DNA from: Natrinema mahii
GTDB lineage: Archaea; Halobacteriota; Halobacteria; Halobacteriales; Natrialbaceae
Direction: 5' to 3'
Assembly (NCBI GenBank): GCA_000690595.2
Contig: JHUT02000002.1
Span: 146,843 to 210,842 of the forward strand
DNA: 64,000 nt
In this document: piece after piece, positions 7,892-15,551 of the stretch
Numbering within the stretch: the first letter of the stretch is position 1
How the letters are laid out: every line of letters starts with the position of its first letter
Translations under genes and position numbers: made by a program
The notes under the pieces: model-generated
The model's database searches: none
The model's input: the letters and a program-made list of their open reading frames with translations, nothing else
Told to the model about the DNA's origin: nothing

Positions 7892-8587
7892 CTACTCGCG
7901 CTCGCCGAACGTCCGCGGCGATCCCTCGGTCGGAGCCGCCCACTCGACGGCGTTGCGAAGCACCCGTCGAACCACCTCGTTCTCGTAGATCGGATACGTC
8001 TCGTGGCCCGGTCGAAAGTAGAAGATCCGGCCGCTTCCGCGGCGGTAACAGCAGCCGCTGCGGAACACCTCGCCGCCCGCGAACCAGCTGACGAACACCA
8101 GCCGATCGGGCTCGGGCACGTCGAACGGCTCGCCGTACATCTCCGTCTCGGGGAGGGCGATCGATTCCGGGAGCCCGTCGGCGATCGGATGACCGGGATC
8201 GACGACCCAGAGCCGCTCCGTCTCGCCGTCCTCGCGATACTGGAGGCGACAGGAGGTCCCCATGAGCCGTGTGAACGGCTTCGAGTAGTGGGCCGAGTGC
8301 AGCGGCACGAATCCCATCCCCTCGAGGACTCGCTCCCGGACCCGATCGGCGACGCCGTCCGCGACTTCATCGTGGGCCTCGTGGCCCCACCACAGGAGGA
8401 CGTCCGTCGCCTCGAGGACGTCCGCGGTGAGCCCGTGGTCGGGGTCGTCGAGCGTTGCGGTCCGGACCTCGTGGTCGTCGGCGAGCGCCTCGGCGATCGT
8501 CTCGTGGATGCCGTCGGGGTAGACCGCCGCGACGGCGTCGTCCTCCCGCTCGTGGCGGTACTCGTTCCAGACGGTGACTGCGACCAT
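7892..8587 (-). CDS. ThuA-like domain protein (sugar utilisation)
   Basis: The protein has 231 residues with the ThuA fold: [12 protein letters not shown] at the N-terminus, then [28 protein letters not shown], and near the C-terminus [22 protein letters not shown] with [16 protein letters not shown]. ThuA homologues work with Gfo/Idh oxidoreductases in trehalose and other disaccharide use through 3-keto intermediates. It is divergent from exactly such an oxidoreductase gene at 8865, with a shared AT-rich spacer (8588-8864). Start ATG 8587. Confidence 0.85.
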   Translation of the reverse strand: MVAVTVWNEYRHEREDDAVAAVYPDGIHETIAEALADDHEVRTATLDDPDHGLTADVLEATDVLLWWGHEAHDEVADGVADRVRERVLEGMGFVPLHSAHYSKPFTRLMGTSCRLQYREDGETERLWVVDPGHPIADGLPESIALPETEMYGEPFDVPEPDRLVFVSWFAGGEVFRSGCCYRRGSGRIFYFRPGHETYPIYENEVVRRVLRNAVEWAAPTEGSPRTFGERE

Positions 8588-8864
8588 GACCGGGCGGTTG
8601 GGGCTCGAGTCCTTAGCACGCTCGGTCAGTGCGCTGACTGGTCATCCGAAAGATGGTATTTATTCACCGAATAGAGAAATTCACGCAAAAATAGAATAGT
8701 AAAACTCGATATGCAAAACGTCCACACGCATTAATCGGTCACAACCCTTATTTTGGTCGCCGACCGCTTCTGCCTATGGAACGGGATCGAACACAAGCGA
8801 CATCGAAACGGCACCTTTCTCACTGCGAGCCGTTCTCGGATGCGACGGGATCGGGGGTTGAACG

Positions 8865-9989
8865 ATGATCGGCGACGGGATTGGGGTCGGCATCGTCGGC
8901 CTCGGCGGGATGGGCACCCTCCACGCGCGCAGCGTCCGCGACCTCGGTGCTGCGGTCGTCGCCGGCGCGGACCTCGTCCCGGAGCAGCGCGACCGCTTCG
9001 CCGAGGAGTTCGGCGCGCGGACCTACGAGACCCACGACGATCTCCTCGAGGACGACGCAGTCGACGCCGTCATCGTGACGACGCCCAACCGGTTTCACGA
9101 ACCCATCGCCGTCGCGACCCTCGAGGCCGGCCGCGACGTCCTCGTCGAGAAGCCGCTTGCCCACACCCTCGAGAGCGCGGAGCGGATCGCCGAGACGGCC
9201 GCCCGCGCGGACGGGATCTGTATGGTCGGCTTTCACAACCGCCACGCCGCGTCGATGGCCATGTTCGACGAACAACACGCCCGCGGCCGGTTCGGCGATT
9301 TGACCCACGTCGAGGCCGACTACGTCCGCCGGCGCGGCGTCCCCGGCCCCGGCTCGTGGTTTACCGATTCCGAACTCGCCGGCGGCGGTGCCCTCCTCGA
9401 CATCGGCGTTCACGCGCTCGATCTGGCGCTCTACGCGCTCGATTTCCCCGACATCGCCGAGGTCAGCGGCGTCACCCGGACCACGTTCGGGACCAGCGAG
9501 GAGTACGCCGACCCCGAGGGGTTCGGCGACAACTGGGACGCCGAGGCCGAGACCTACGAGGTCGACGACTCCGTCAGCGCCTTCATCCGGACCGCCGACG
9601 GGCGAACCGTCTCGCTCGAGGCCGCGTGGGCGACTAACCGCGAGGAGAGCATGGACTTCAAAGTCCGCGGCACGGAGGCGGGCGCCCAGTTCGACATCGG
9701 CGACACGAACCTGCGGATCTTCGAGTCCGGTACCGCCGGCTCCGACCACTACGCCGACGTGGAGATGACCGGCGATACTGCGATGACCGGCTACGCCGAA
9801 CAGGACGAGCAGTTCCTCGAGGCCGTCGCCGCCGGGACGACGCCGGAGTCGAACACGGTCGAAGAGGCCCTGACCGTCCAGCGGGTCATCGACGCGATCT
9901 ATCGCTCGAGCGAGTGCGGCCGGTCGGTGACGCTCGCAGAGTCGACGCTGACGGACGCCCAACTCGAGCGGGCGACGCGGCTGGAGTGA
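8865..9989 (+). CDS. Gfo/Idh/MocA-family oxidoreductase
   Basis: The protein has 374 residues with an N-terminal NAD(P)-binding Rossmann fold (VGIVGLGGMGTLHAR) and the EKP motif (VLVEKPLAHT near residue 97), followed by GGGALLDIGVHALDLALY with the likely catalytic histidine. A C-terminal sheet domain binds the sugar. The protein probably oxidises or reduces a sugar or cyclitol, and pairing with ThuA suggests a 3-keto-glycoside. The AT-rich leader (8640-8760) holds possible promoters but none is uniquely placed. Confidence 0.88.
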   Translation: MIGDGIGVGIVGLGGMGTLHARSVRDLGAAVVAGADLVPEQRDRFAEEFGARTYETHDDLLEDDAVDAVIVTTPNRFHEPIAVATLEAGRDVLVEKPLAHTLESAERIAETAARADGICMVGFHNRHAASMAMFDEQHARGRFGDLTHVEADYVRRRGVPGPGSWFTDSELAGGGALLDIGVHALDLALYALDFPDIAEVSGVTRTTFGTSEEYADPEGFGDNWDAEAETYEVDDSVSAFIRTADGRTVSLEAAWATNREESMDFKVRGTEAGAQFDIGDTNLRIFESGTAGSDHYADVEMTGDTAMTGYAEQDEQFLEAVAAGTTPESNTVEEALTVQRVIDAIYRSSECGRSVTLAESTLTDAQLERATRLE

Positions 9990-10122
9990 TTTTCTCGACC
10001 TTCGAGAGGCGACGGCAGCGCGGAACGAAACGACGACGGTCTCCGAACGGCCGCGAGACGAGTCCCTCAAGAGCAGCTGCTCCGCGCCGGTAAAAACAGG
10101 AAAACCGCCCGTTCGGGCCCGA

Positions 10123-10854
10123 TCAGAGGACGTCGTCGAAGTCGTGGTGGCCGTGGATGTCGACGCCCTCGGCGGTGATCTCACAGAGGAAGACGCCGTT
10201 ACCGGAGCCGGTGTCGCGCTCGACGGCGGATTTGATGCCGCGGGCGGCGACGGTCTTGGCTTCCTCGGTGGACATGTCCGGTTCGTAGGCCTGCTCCAAG
10301 TGACCGTAGGCCAGTTGCATGCCCGAGCCGGTGACGGTGTAGTCGTCTTCCATGACGCCGCCGGCGGGGTCGATGCTGTAGACGTGGCTCCCCTCGTCGT
10401 CGACGCCGCCGAGGATCGGGTGGATGGCGAAGAACGGGCCGCCGCGGGCGAAGTTGCCCGCCAGCGTCGCCAGCGCCTCGATGCTCATGTCCTCGCCGCG
10501 GCGGGCCTCGTAGAGGTTGACCTCGGCCCGAAGCGTCGAGATAAAGGACTGGGCACCACCGACGGAACCGACCAGCGTTAACGCGGCGGTCGGGTGGATC
10601 TGTTCGACCTTCTGGACGTTCTTGTTCGAGACGAATCGCCCGCCGAGACTGGCGCGCATGTCCGTCGCGATGACGACGCCGTCGGCGGTCGAGATGCCGA
10701 TCGTCGTCGTTCCCGTCTTGTTGACGTTCTCGAGGTCGGCCTGCGTGAGATCGTTCTCGGGGAGGGAGCCGACCTCGGGCTCGTAGGGGTTCGGCTCGTC
10801 GGCCAGCTGCTCGACCGTCCGGGAGAAATCGGAGTCGTTCGTGGGCGTATGCAT
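10123..10854 (-). CDS. psmB: Proteasome beta subunit
   Basis: This 243-residue protein has an acidic propeptide of about 48 residues, after which TTTIGI exposes the catalytic N-terminal threonine when cleaved. The family block DGVVIATDMRASLGG follows, with the lysine of VSNKNVQ downstream. It forms the central rings of the 20S proteasome with the alpha subunit at 60851-61615. A TATA box about 28 nt upstream indicates a leaderless transcript and supports the ATG at 10854 over earlier in-frame codons. Confidence 0.96.
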   Translation of the reverse strand: MHTPTNDSDFSRTVEQLADEPNPYEPEVGSLPENDLTQADLENVNKTGTTTIGISTADGVVIATDMRASLGGRFVSNKNVQKVEQIHPTAALTLVGSVGGAQSFISTLRAEVNLYEARRGEDMSIEALATLAGNFARGGPFFAIHPILGGVDDEGSHVYSIDPAGGVMEDDYTVTGSGMQLAYGHLEQAYEPDMSTEEAKTVAARGIKSAVERDTGSGNGVFLCEITAEGVDIHGHHDFDDVL

Positions 10855-10877
10855 TGACCGATGTCTACGGCCGGGAC

Positions 10878-10887
10878 GATATAAAAC
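10878..10887 (-). promoter_or_regulatory. TATA box of psmB
   Basis: On the minus strand the sequence reads gttttatatc, 24-33 nt before the ATG at 10854. This is the spacing expected for an archaeal TATA box driving a leaderless message. Confidence 0.7.
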
Positions 10888-11031
10888 ACCGGCGGTCACA
10901 ACCGTCGTTTCCGCTTCCGACGACGGGTCGAGCCGACGCGTATCGGACGCCGGCGACGGGCTCCGCTCGAAGACGGACGTCATGATCGTCGCGGTCGTCT
11001 ACGACAGCTGGAACTGTCAGATCGACGTGCG

Positions 11032-11424
11032 TCACGCCGGCGCGGTGTCGGGCGAGTGCTGGCCGATCGGGATGTCGACGTCGATCTCGTCGTACCAGAC
11101 GACCGGCCGCTTTGCGCGCCCGTTGTCCTCGAGGTCGACGAGGCCGTAGTCGGCGAGTTCGGTGACGTTGTCGGTCACCTCCGGCGGATGACGGTCGACG
11201 CTCCGGGCGAGTTCACGGATGCTCTCGGGTTCGTGATCGGCGATCGCCTCGAGCAGTTCGAGGTTCGTCGGTCGGAAGATCCGGCCGAACGTCTCGAGAT
11301 CCTCGACAGAGAGCGGCGACGGCTTCGGGTCGACACTCTCGCCGGCATCGAGTGCTGCAAGCGTATCCTCGAGGTCGCTGCGATCGGACGACGAGTTGAT
11401 TCGGACGTGGAGTGTTCGGGTCAT
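11032..11424 (-). CDS. HVO_A0114-like winged-helix regulator (antitoxin-type, no partner seen)
   Basis: The protein has 130 residues: an N-terminal segment MTRTLHVRINSSSDRSDLED, a middle SVEDLETFGRIFRPTNLELLEAI, then a winged helix (SIRELARSVDRHPPEVTDNVTELADYGLVDLE) and a C-terminal strand ending in an acidic tail. Haloarchaeal proteins of this architecture are usually paired with a TumE-like toxin immediately upstream. No such gene is readable in the 168 bp upstream. Start ATG 11424. Confidence 0.7.
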   Translation of the reverse strand: MTRTLHVRINSSSDRSDLEDTLAALDAGESVDPKPSPLSVEDLETFGRIFRPTNLELLEAIADHEPESIRELARSVDRHPPEVTDNVTELADYGLVDLEDNGRAKRPVVWYDEIDVDIPIGQHSPDTAPA

Positions 11425-11592
11425 GGATTTAGGGGTTCGGTCGGTCACCAGTCGGTTCGCTTGTCTAACAGTTGATCGCGACCGGCGAGGGGTCGAGGCT
11501 TATCTTCTCGACGCACGAGCGGCTGGTCAGGGACCGGTACCGGCGGTTCGTCGGCGAACAGTCCGCGAAAACGAGCGACTCGAGTCGGGTCG

Positions 11593-11763
11593 TTAGCGCC
11601 GTGCGGATTCGTACGCCCCCTCGACGGTTTCGATGAGGCGGTGGATCGGGAGGGTGAGGCCGGCCTGTCGGGCGGCGATCGCGAGCGGCATCGCGACGAT
11701 ACCGATCACGATACAGAGCTGGTACAGTGCGAACAGCGTCGCGTGGTACGCGCGGGATATCAT
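11593..11763 (-). CDS. 56-residue membrane peptide
   Basis: This short protein begins MISRAYHATLFALYQL. It has one hydrophobic helix (about residues 9-31, FALYQLCIVIGIVAMPLAIA) followed by an amphipathic tail with RQAGLTLPIHRL and YESARR. It has a good TATA box about 30-37 nt upstream. Haloarchaeal genomes carry similar unannotated peptides. Function unknown; it could interact with a membrane complex. Confidence 0.7.
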   Translation of the reverse strand: MISRAYHATLFALYQLCIVIGIVAMPLAIAARQAGLTLPIHRLIETVEGAYESARR

Positions 11764-11792
11764 CAGCGTTCGTCAGTCCCCAGACGGAGCCC

Positions 11793-11800
11793 ATATATAA
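11793..11800 (-). promoter_or_regulatory. TATA box of the 56-residue peptide gene
   Basis: The minus strand reads ttatatat, centred about 33 nt before the ATG at 11763, giving a leader of only a few bases. Confidence 0.65.
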
Positions 11801-12125
11801 GTCTTCCTGAAAATAGGAAATCATAATGATAGTAAATCGGCTATCGGGTCGACGCCTGCTTGCGATTCAACTACAGTTTCTACGCGTCCAACTCGAGGCG
11901 GACTCGAGTCGATCTACGGGTATGTCGGGGGGAATCGATCGGGGGATTTCCCGTAACTTATGGGAATAATGCGATTCACGTGCGCACGATCGGACCCGGA
12001 CCGAGCGGAGGCCGTCGCCGGCGACGAGTCCTCGATCGAATCCGATCGGCGACCGCCTCGAACGGCGACAGATACCGACGCCGACGAACCGCAAGACAGG
12101 AAACCCCCCGGAACGACCACCACGT
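11801..12125. other. Intergenic region without a recognisable gene
   Basis: About 325 bp. The left part (11801-11850) is AT-rich and could hold promoter elements for either direction. The remainder is GC-rich, and its reading frames are arginine/serine-rich, unlike neighbouring proteins. No RNA gene or repeat was seen. Confidence 0.5.
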
Positions 12126-12482
12126 ATGGGCAATTATCTCGTCGCGATGGAAGCGGCATGGCTCGTTCGTGACGTCGAGCAGATCGACGACGCGATCGGC
12201 GTCGCCGTCAGCGAAGCCGGGAAGCGACTCAACAGCGAAGACATGGACTACGTCGAGGTCGAGGTCGGCGCGACGGGCTGTCCCGCCTGTGGCGAACCCT
12301 TCGACTCGGCCTTTATCGCGGCCGACACCGCCTTGGTCGGACTCGCACTCGAGATGGAAGTGTTCAACGCCGACGGCGAGGAACACGCCTCCCGAATCGC
12401 GAAAAGCGAGGTCGGCGGCGCGCTGCGGGACGTGCCGCTGTCGGTCGTCGATATCGCCGAAGTCCCCGACGACGACGAGTAG
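12126..12482 (+). CDS. DUF555 (UPF0212) family protein
   Basis: The protein has 118 residues and starts MGNYLVAMEAAWLVRDVE. A CPACGEPF motif (residues 52-59) and FIAADTALVGLALEMEVFNA are the family's typical blocks. It is soluble, acidic and restricted to archaea. Role unknown; a methanogen homologue would be of the same length. It precedes the HTH-CBS regulator in the same direction, but that gene has its own promoter. Confidence 0.85.
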   Translation: MGNYLVAMEAAWLVRDVEQIDDAIGVAVSEAGKRLNSEDMDYVEVEVGATGCPACGEPFDSAFIAADTALVGLALEMEVFNADGEEHASRIAKSEVGGALRDVPLSVVDIAEVPDDDE

Positions 12483-12517
12483 CAACTCGCGGCGCGGTCC
12501 CGAGCGACCCAAAGCTC

Positions 12518-12526
12518 TTTCTATAA
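12518..12526 (+). promoter_or_regulatory. TATA box of the HTH-CBS gene
   Basis: The sequence tttctataa lies 20-28 nt before the ATG at 12546, preceded by an A-rich BRE-like stretch. This supports a leaderless transcript and the ATG at 12546 rather than 12537. Confidence 0.65.
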
Positions 12527-12545
12527 CCCGCAGTTATTGTTCCGT

Positions 12546-13085
12546 ATGGAGCTTCCGACGCCTGCCGACCTGCGCCAACGCCGTACCGACCTCGGACTCA
12601 CTCAGAGCGAACTCGCCGAGACGGCCGACGTCTCTCAGCCGTTGATCGCCCGCATCGAAGGCGGCGACGTCGATCCGCGGCTGTCGACGCTCCGGCGGAT
12701 CGTCAACGCCCTCGAGACGGCCGAGCACGACGTTATCCGCGCCGCGGACCTGATGAACGAGGCGGTCGTCAGCGTCGCGCCCGACGACCCGGTCAGCGAG
12801 GCCGCCCAGCGAATGGAGGAGGAGGCCTACTCCCAACTGGCGGTCATTCAGGACGGGATTCCGGTCGGCTCGATCAGTCAGAGCGACCTCGTCCACCTCG
12901 ATTCCGAGGACCGCGACGAACCGATCGAACAGCACATGAGCGAGAGCTTCCCGACCGTCTCGAAAGACGCCACGCTGGACGAGATCAGCAACCTGCTCGA
13001 GCATTACAAGGCCGTGATGATCACCGAGGCCGGCGAGACCGTCGGGATCATCACCGAGGCCGACGTCGCCGCTCGCCTCTCCTGA
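12546..13085 (+). CDS. Xre-type HTH regulator with two CBS domains
   Basis: The protein has 179 residues. Residues 5-58 form a Cro/CI-type helix-turn-helix (RQRRTDLGLTQSELAETADV, then IARIEGGDVDPRLSTLRRI). Two CBS domains follow (about residues 70-120 and 125-179), the last with VGIITEADVAARLS. CBS pairs bind adenine nucleotides, so DNA binding may respond to energy state. This architecture is common in archaea. Target genes cannot be told from the sequence. Confidence 0.9.
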   Translation: MELPTPADLRQRRTDLGLTQSELAETADVSQPLIARIEGGDVDPRLSTLRRIVNALETAEHDVIRAADLMNEAVVSVAPDDPVSEAAQRMEEEAYSQLAVIQDGIPVGSISQSDLVHLDSEDRDEPIEQHMSESFPTVSKDATLDEISNLLEHYKAVMITEAGETVGIITEADVAARLS

Positions 13086-13239
13086 CGGCTCCCTCGAGTC
13101 CGCTATCGTTCGGTCTCCGGCCGCCGTCCGGCTGCGACGAACACCGACCTCCGGGAGCTTCAGTCCCCGTCACGGCTCCGGACGGCTCGGAATCGACGTG
13201 TGATATTTCCAATCGGATCCACTACAGTCAAGCGGGAAG

Positions 13240-13482
13240 ATGGATCACTACGATCGGCTGCTCGTGGGCATGTTCGCGTCCCTGGTCCTCGGGGCCGTCC
13301 TCGGGCTGTATCTGGCCATCGACGTTCGGTACGGCCTCCTCGCGGGCGCGCTGCTGTCGACCGGGTTCCTCTGGGACGCGATCGTTCGCCGCCCGCCGGT
13401 GCCGACGGCAGAGCCCCGATACACGGCGGCGATCGTCCTCTGGCACGGGGCCGTACTCGCCTCGCTCGTCGCTAGCGTGTAG
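13240..13482 (+). CDS. Small membrane protein
   Basis: The protein has 80 residues with three hydrophobic stretches: about 8-28 (LVGMFASLVLGAVLGLYLAI), 31-46 (YGLLAGALLSTGFLWDA) and 61-78 (YTAAIVLWHGAVLASLVA), joined by short polar loops. It begins MDHYDRLL. It lies 58 bp before the universal stress protein gene, which has its own promoter. Unassigned haloarchaeal membrane protein. Confidence 0.7.
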   Translation: MDHYDRLLVGMFASLVLGAVLGLYLAIDVRYGLLAGALLSTGFLWDAIVRRPPVPTAEPRYTAAIVLWHGAVLASLVASV

Positions 13483-13509
13483 TCTCGGCTCGCGGGATCG
13501 ACGGGACCG

Positions 13510-13516
13510 ATTTAAG
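13510..13516 (+). promoter_or_regulatory. TATA box of the universal stress protein gene
   Basis: The sequence atttaag is 25-31 nt before the ATG at 13541, the spacing of a leaderless haloarchaeal promoter. Confidence 0.6.
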
Positions 13517-13540
13517 CGACGCGACCGCGTTCGCTGATTC

Positions 13541-14446
13541 ATGTACGATTCCGTTCTCGTTCCGACCGACGGAAGCGATCACGCCGTTCGAGTCGCCCGT
13601 CACGCACTGGGGCTCGCGCGGTGGTTCGACGCGACGGTCCACGTAATAAGCGTCGTCGACGTAAGCGCCGCGGGCGGTGTCTTCGACGCCGGCGGCGCCA
13701 GCCCCGCGTTCGTCGAGCGCCTCGAGGACGACGCGGCGGCCGCGATCGAGCGGATCGAATCGATGGCCGACGGCGATCGGGTTCGGTCGGCGGTCCTGAA
13801 GGGCAGTCCGGCACCGACGATCCTCGAGTACGCCGACGAGAACGACGTCGACCTCATCGCGATGGGGACCCACGGCCGAACGGGCGTGAGCCGCTACGTC
13901 ACCGGCAGCGTCACCGAACGCGTCGTCCGCCAGTCGGACGTGCCGGTAATGACCGCCCGCGTGACCGAGCGAAGCGAGTGGGCCGGGGGCTACGACGACG
14001 TGCTGTTGCCGACCGACGGGAGCGAGCCGGCCGCCGCCGCGGTCGACCACGCGCTCGCGATCGCGACGCGGGCGGACGCGACGGTCCACGTCGTCAGCGT
14101 CGTCGACGTCACCACCGTCGCCGGCAGGCCCAGCCTCATGGCCCCCAACGATCTCCTCGCCCAGTTCGAGTCCGACGCGGAAACCGCGGTCGAAACGGCC
14201 GCCGCGGCGGTGCGGGACGCGGGGCTCGACGTCGTGACTCACGTCCGAAAGGAGATTCCGTCGCAGGGTCTCCTCGAGTACGTCGATGCCCACGACATCG
14301 ACCTCGTCACGATGGGTACCCACGGCCGGACCGGGATCGATCGGGTCCTCCTGGGGAGTACGACGGAACGGTTCGTCAGACACGCCCCCGTCCCGGTGCT
14401 CGCGGTCGGCCCGGACGCCGACGGCGACGACCGTTCGGGCGCGTAA
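13541..14446 (+). CDS. Universal stress protein with two UspA domains
   Basis: The protein has 301 residues. Two tandem UspA domains each begin with a VLVPTDGS- or VLLPTDGS-type strand (residues 5 and 152) and each ends with GTHGRTG and a short nucleotide-binding loop (GSVTERVVRQ; GSTTERFVRH). The G-2x-G-9x-G-S/T pattern indicates ATP-binding Usp. The protein is soluble and acts in stress adaptation by family; specific role unknown. Confidence 0.92.
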   Translation: MYDSVLVPTDGSDHAVRVARHALGLARWFDATVHVISVVDVSAAGGVFDAGGASPAFVERLEDDAAAAIERIESMADGDRVRSAVLKGSPAPTILEYADENDVDLIAMGTHGRTGVSRYVTGSVTERVVRQSDVPVMTARVTERSEWAGGYDDVLLPTDGSEPAAAAVDHALAIATRADATVHVVSVVDVTTVAGRPSLMAPNDLLAQFESDAETAVETAAAAVRDAGLDVVTHVRKEIPSQGLLEYVDAHDIDLVTMGTHGRTGIDRVLLGSTTERFVRHAPVPVLAVGPDADGDDRSGA

Positions 14447-14484
14447 ACGGGACGGACAGCCACGAACGACCGTCGGCGGACGGA

Positions 14485-15459
14485 TCAGGCGTGCCCGGAC
14501 ACCGGCACCGGCTCGTAGGGCTCCTCGAGGTACGCCACGTCCGACTCCGAGAGGTCGATCTCGAGGGCCTCGACCGCCTGCTCTAGGTGGTCGACGCTGG
14601 TCGTGCCGACGATCGGCGCGTCGACCCAGTCCTTGTGGAGCAGCCACGCGAGGGCGATCTGGGCCATCGTCGCGCCCTTGTCGGCGGCGACCTCGGCGAC
14701 ACGCTCGTTGATCTCGCGGCCGCCGCCCTCGCGGTAGGGGTGTTCGTACAGGTACTCCTCGGTCTCGCCGCGGGCCGTCGCGTCGATCTCTTCGTGGGGC
14801 CGGGTGAGATAGCCCCGGGCCATCGGCGACCACGGAATCACCCCGACGTTTTCCTTGCCACAGAGGGGCAACATCTCCCGCTCCTCCTCGCGGTAGACGA
14901 GGTTGTAGTGGTTCTGCATCGTCTGGAATCGCTCGAGGCCGAGCCGATCGCTCGTGTGCAGGGACTCGGCGAACTGGTGGGCCCACATCGAGGAGGCCCC
15001 GATATATCGGACGTGGCCCCGACGGACGGCGTCGTCGAGCGCCCGCAGGGTCGTCTCGACGGGCGTGTCGTAATCCCAGCGATGGGGCTGATAGAGGTCG
15101 ATGGTGTCCATGCCGAGGCGCTCACGGCTGGCCGCGAGTTCCTGCTCGATCGCCTTCCGGGAGAGCCCGCCAGAGTTCGGGTCGTCTTCGCGCATCCGGA
15201 AGAACCCCTTCGTGGCGACGACTGCCTCGTCGCGACGGCCCTCGAGGGCCTCGCCGAGGATCCGCTCGGACTCGCCCCGGGAGTACATGTTCGCGGTGTC
15301 GAAGAAGTTGATCCCCAGATCGAGCGCCCGGTCGATGATCTCTTTGCTCGCGTCGTCCTCTAAGACCCACTCGCGCCAGTCGCTCGAGCCGAAGCTCATA
15401 CAGCCCAGACAGATGCGGCTGACCTGCATGCCGGTCGACCCGAGGGTGGTGTACTCCAT
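14485..15459 (-). CDS. Aldo/keto reductase
   Basis: The protein has 324 residues: a TIM barrel with N-terminus MEYTTLGSTGMQVSRICLGCMSFG, the catalytic block INFFDTANMYSRGESERILGEAL (Asp and Tyr), Lys in VVATKGFF, and His in LYQPHRWD. NADPH-dependent reduction of carbonyls or sugars is the family reaction. Length is typical. It stands between the USP and the FNT-USP fusion; substrate unknown. Confidence 0.92.
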   Translation of the reverse strand: MEYTTLGSTGMQVSRICLGCMSFGSSDWREWVLEDDASKEIIDRALDLGINFFDTANMYSRGESERILGEALEGRRDEAVVATKGFFRMREDDPNSGGLSRKAIEQELAASRERLGMDTIDLYQPHRWDYDTPVETTLRALDDAVRRGHVRYIGASSMWAHQFAESLHTSDRLGLERFQTMQNHYNLVYREEEREMLPLCGKENVGVIPWSPMARGYLTRPHEEIDATARGETEEYLYEHPYREGGGREINERVAEVAADKGATMAQIALAWLLHKDWVDAPIVGTTSVDHLEQAVEALEIDLSESDVAYLEEPYEPVPVSGHA

Positions 15460-15551
15460 ACCGGCGCTACGAGAACCGACCGGAAAACGGTACGTGGTGC
15501 GGCAAACGATACCACATCACGAGGGAGCGGCGAGCGCGGCGTCGCCGTCAG

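Noticed and set aside
11425..11592. TumE-like toxin upstream of the HVO_A0114-type gene
   Set aside because: No frame of suitable length or pattern; only a fragmentary Arg/Pro-rich frame.
11860..12645. 261-residue plus-strand frame
   Set aside because: It overlaps the DUF555 gene in another frame and has Arg/Ser-rich shadow composition.
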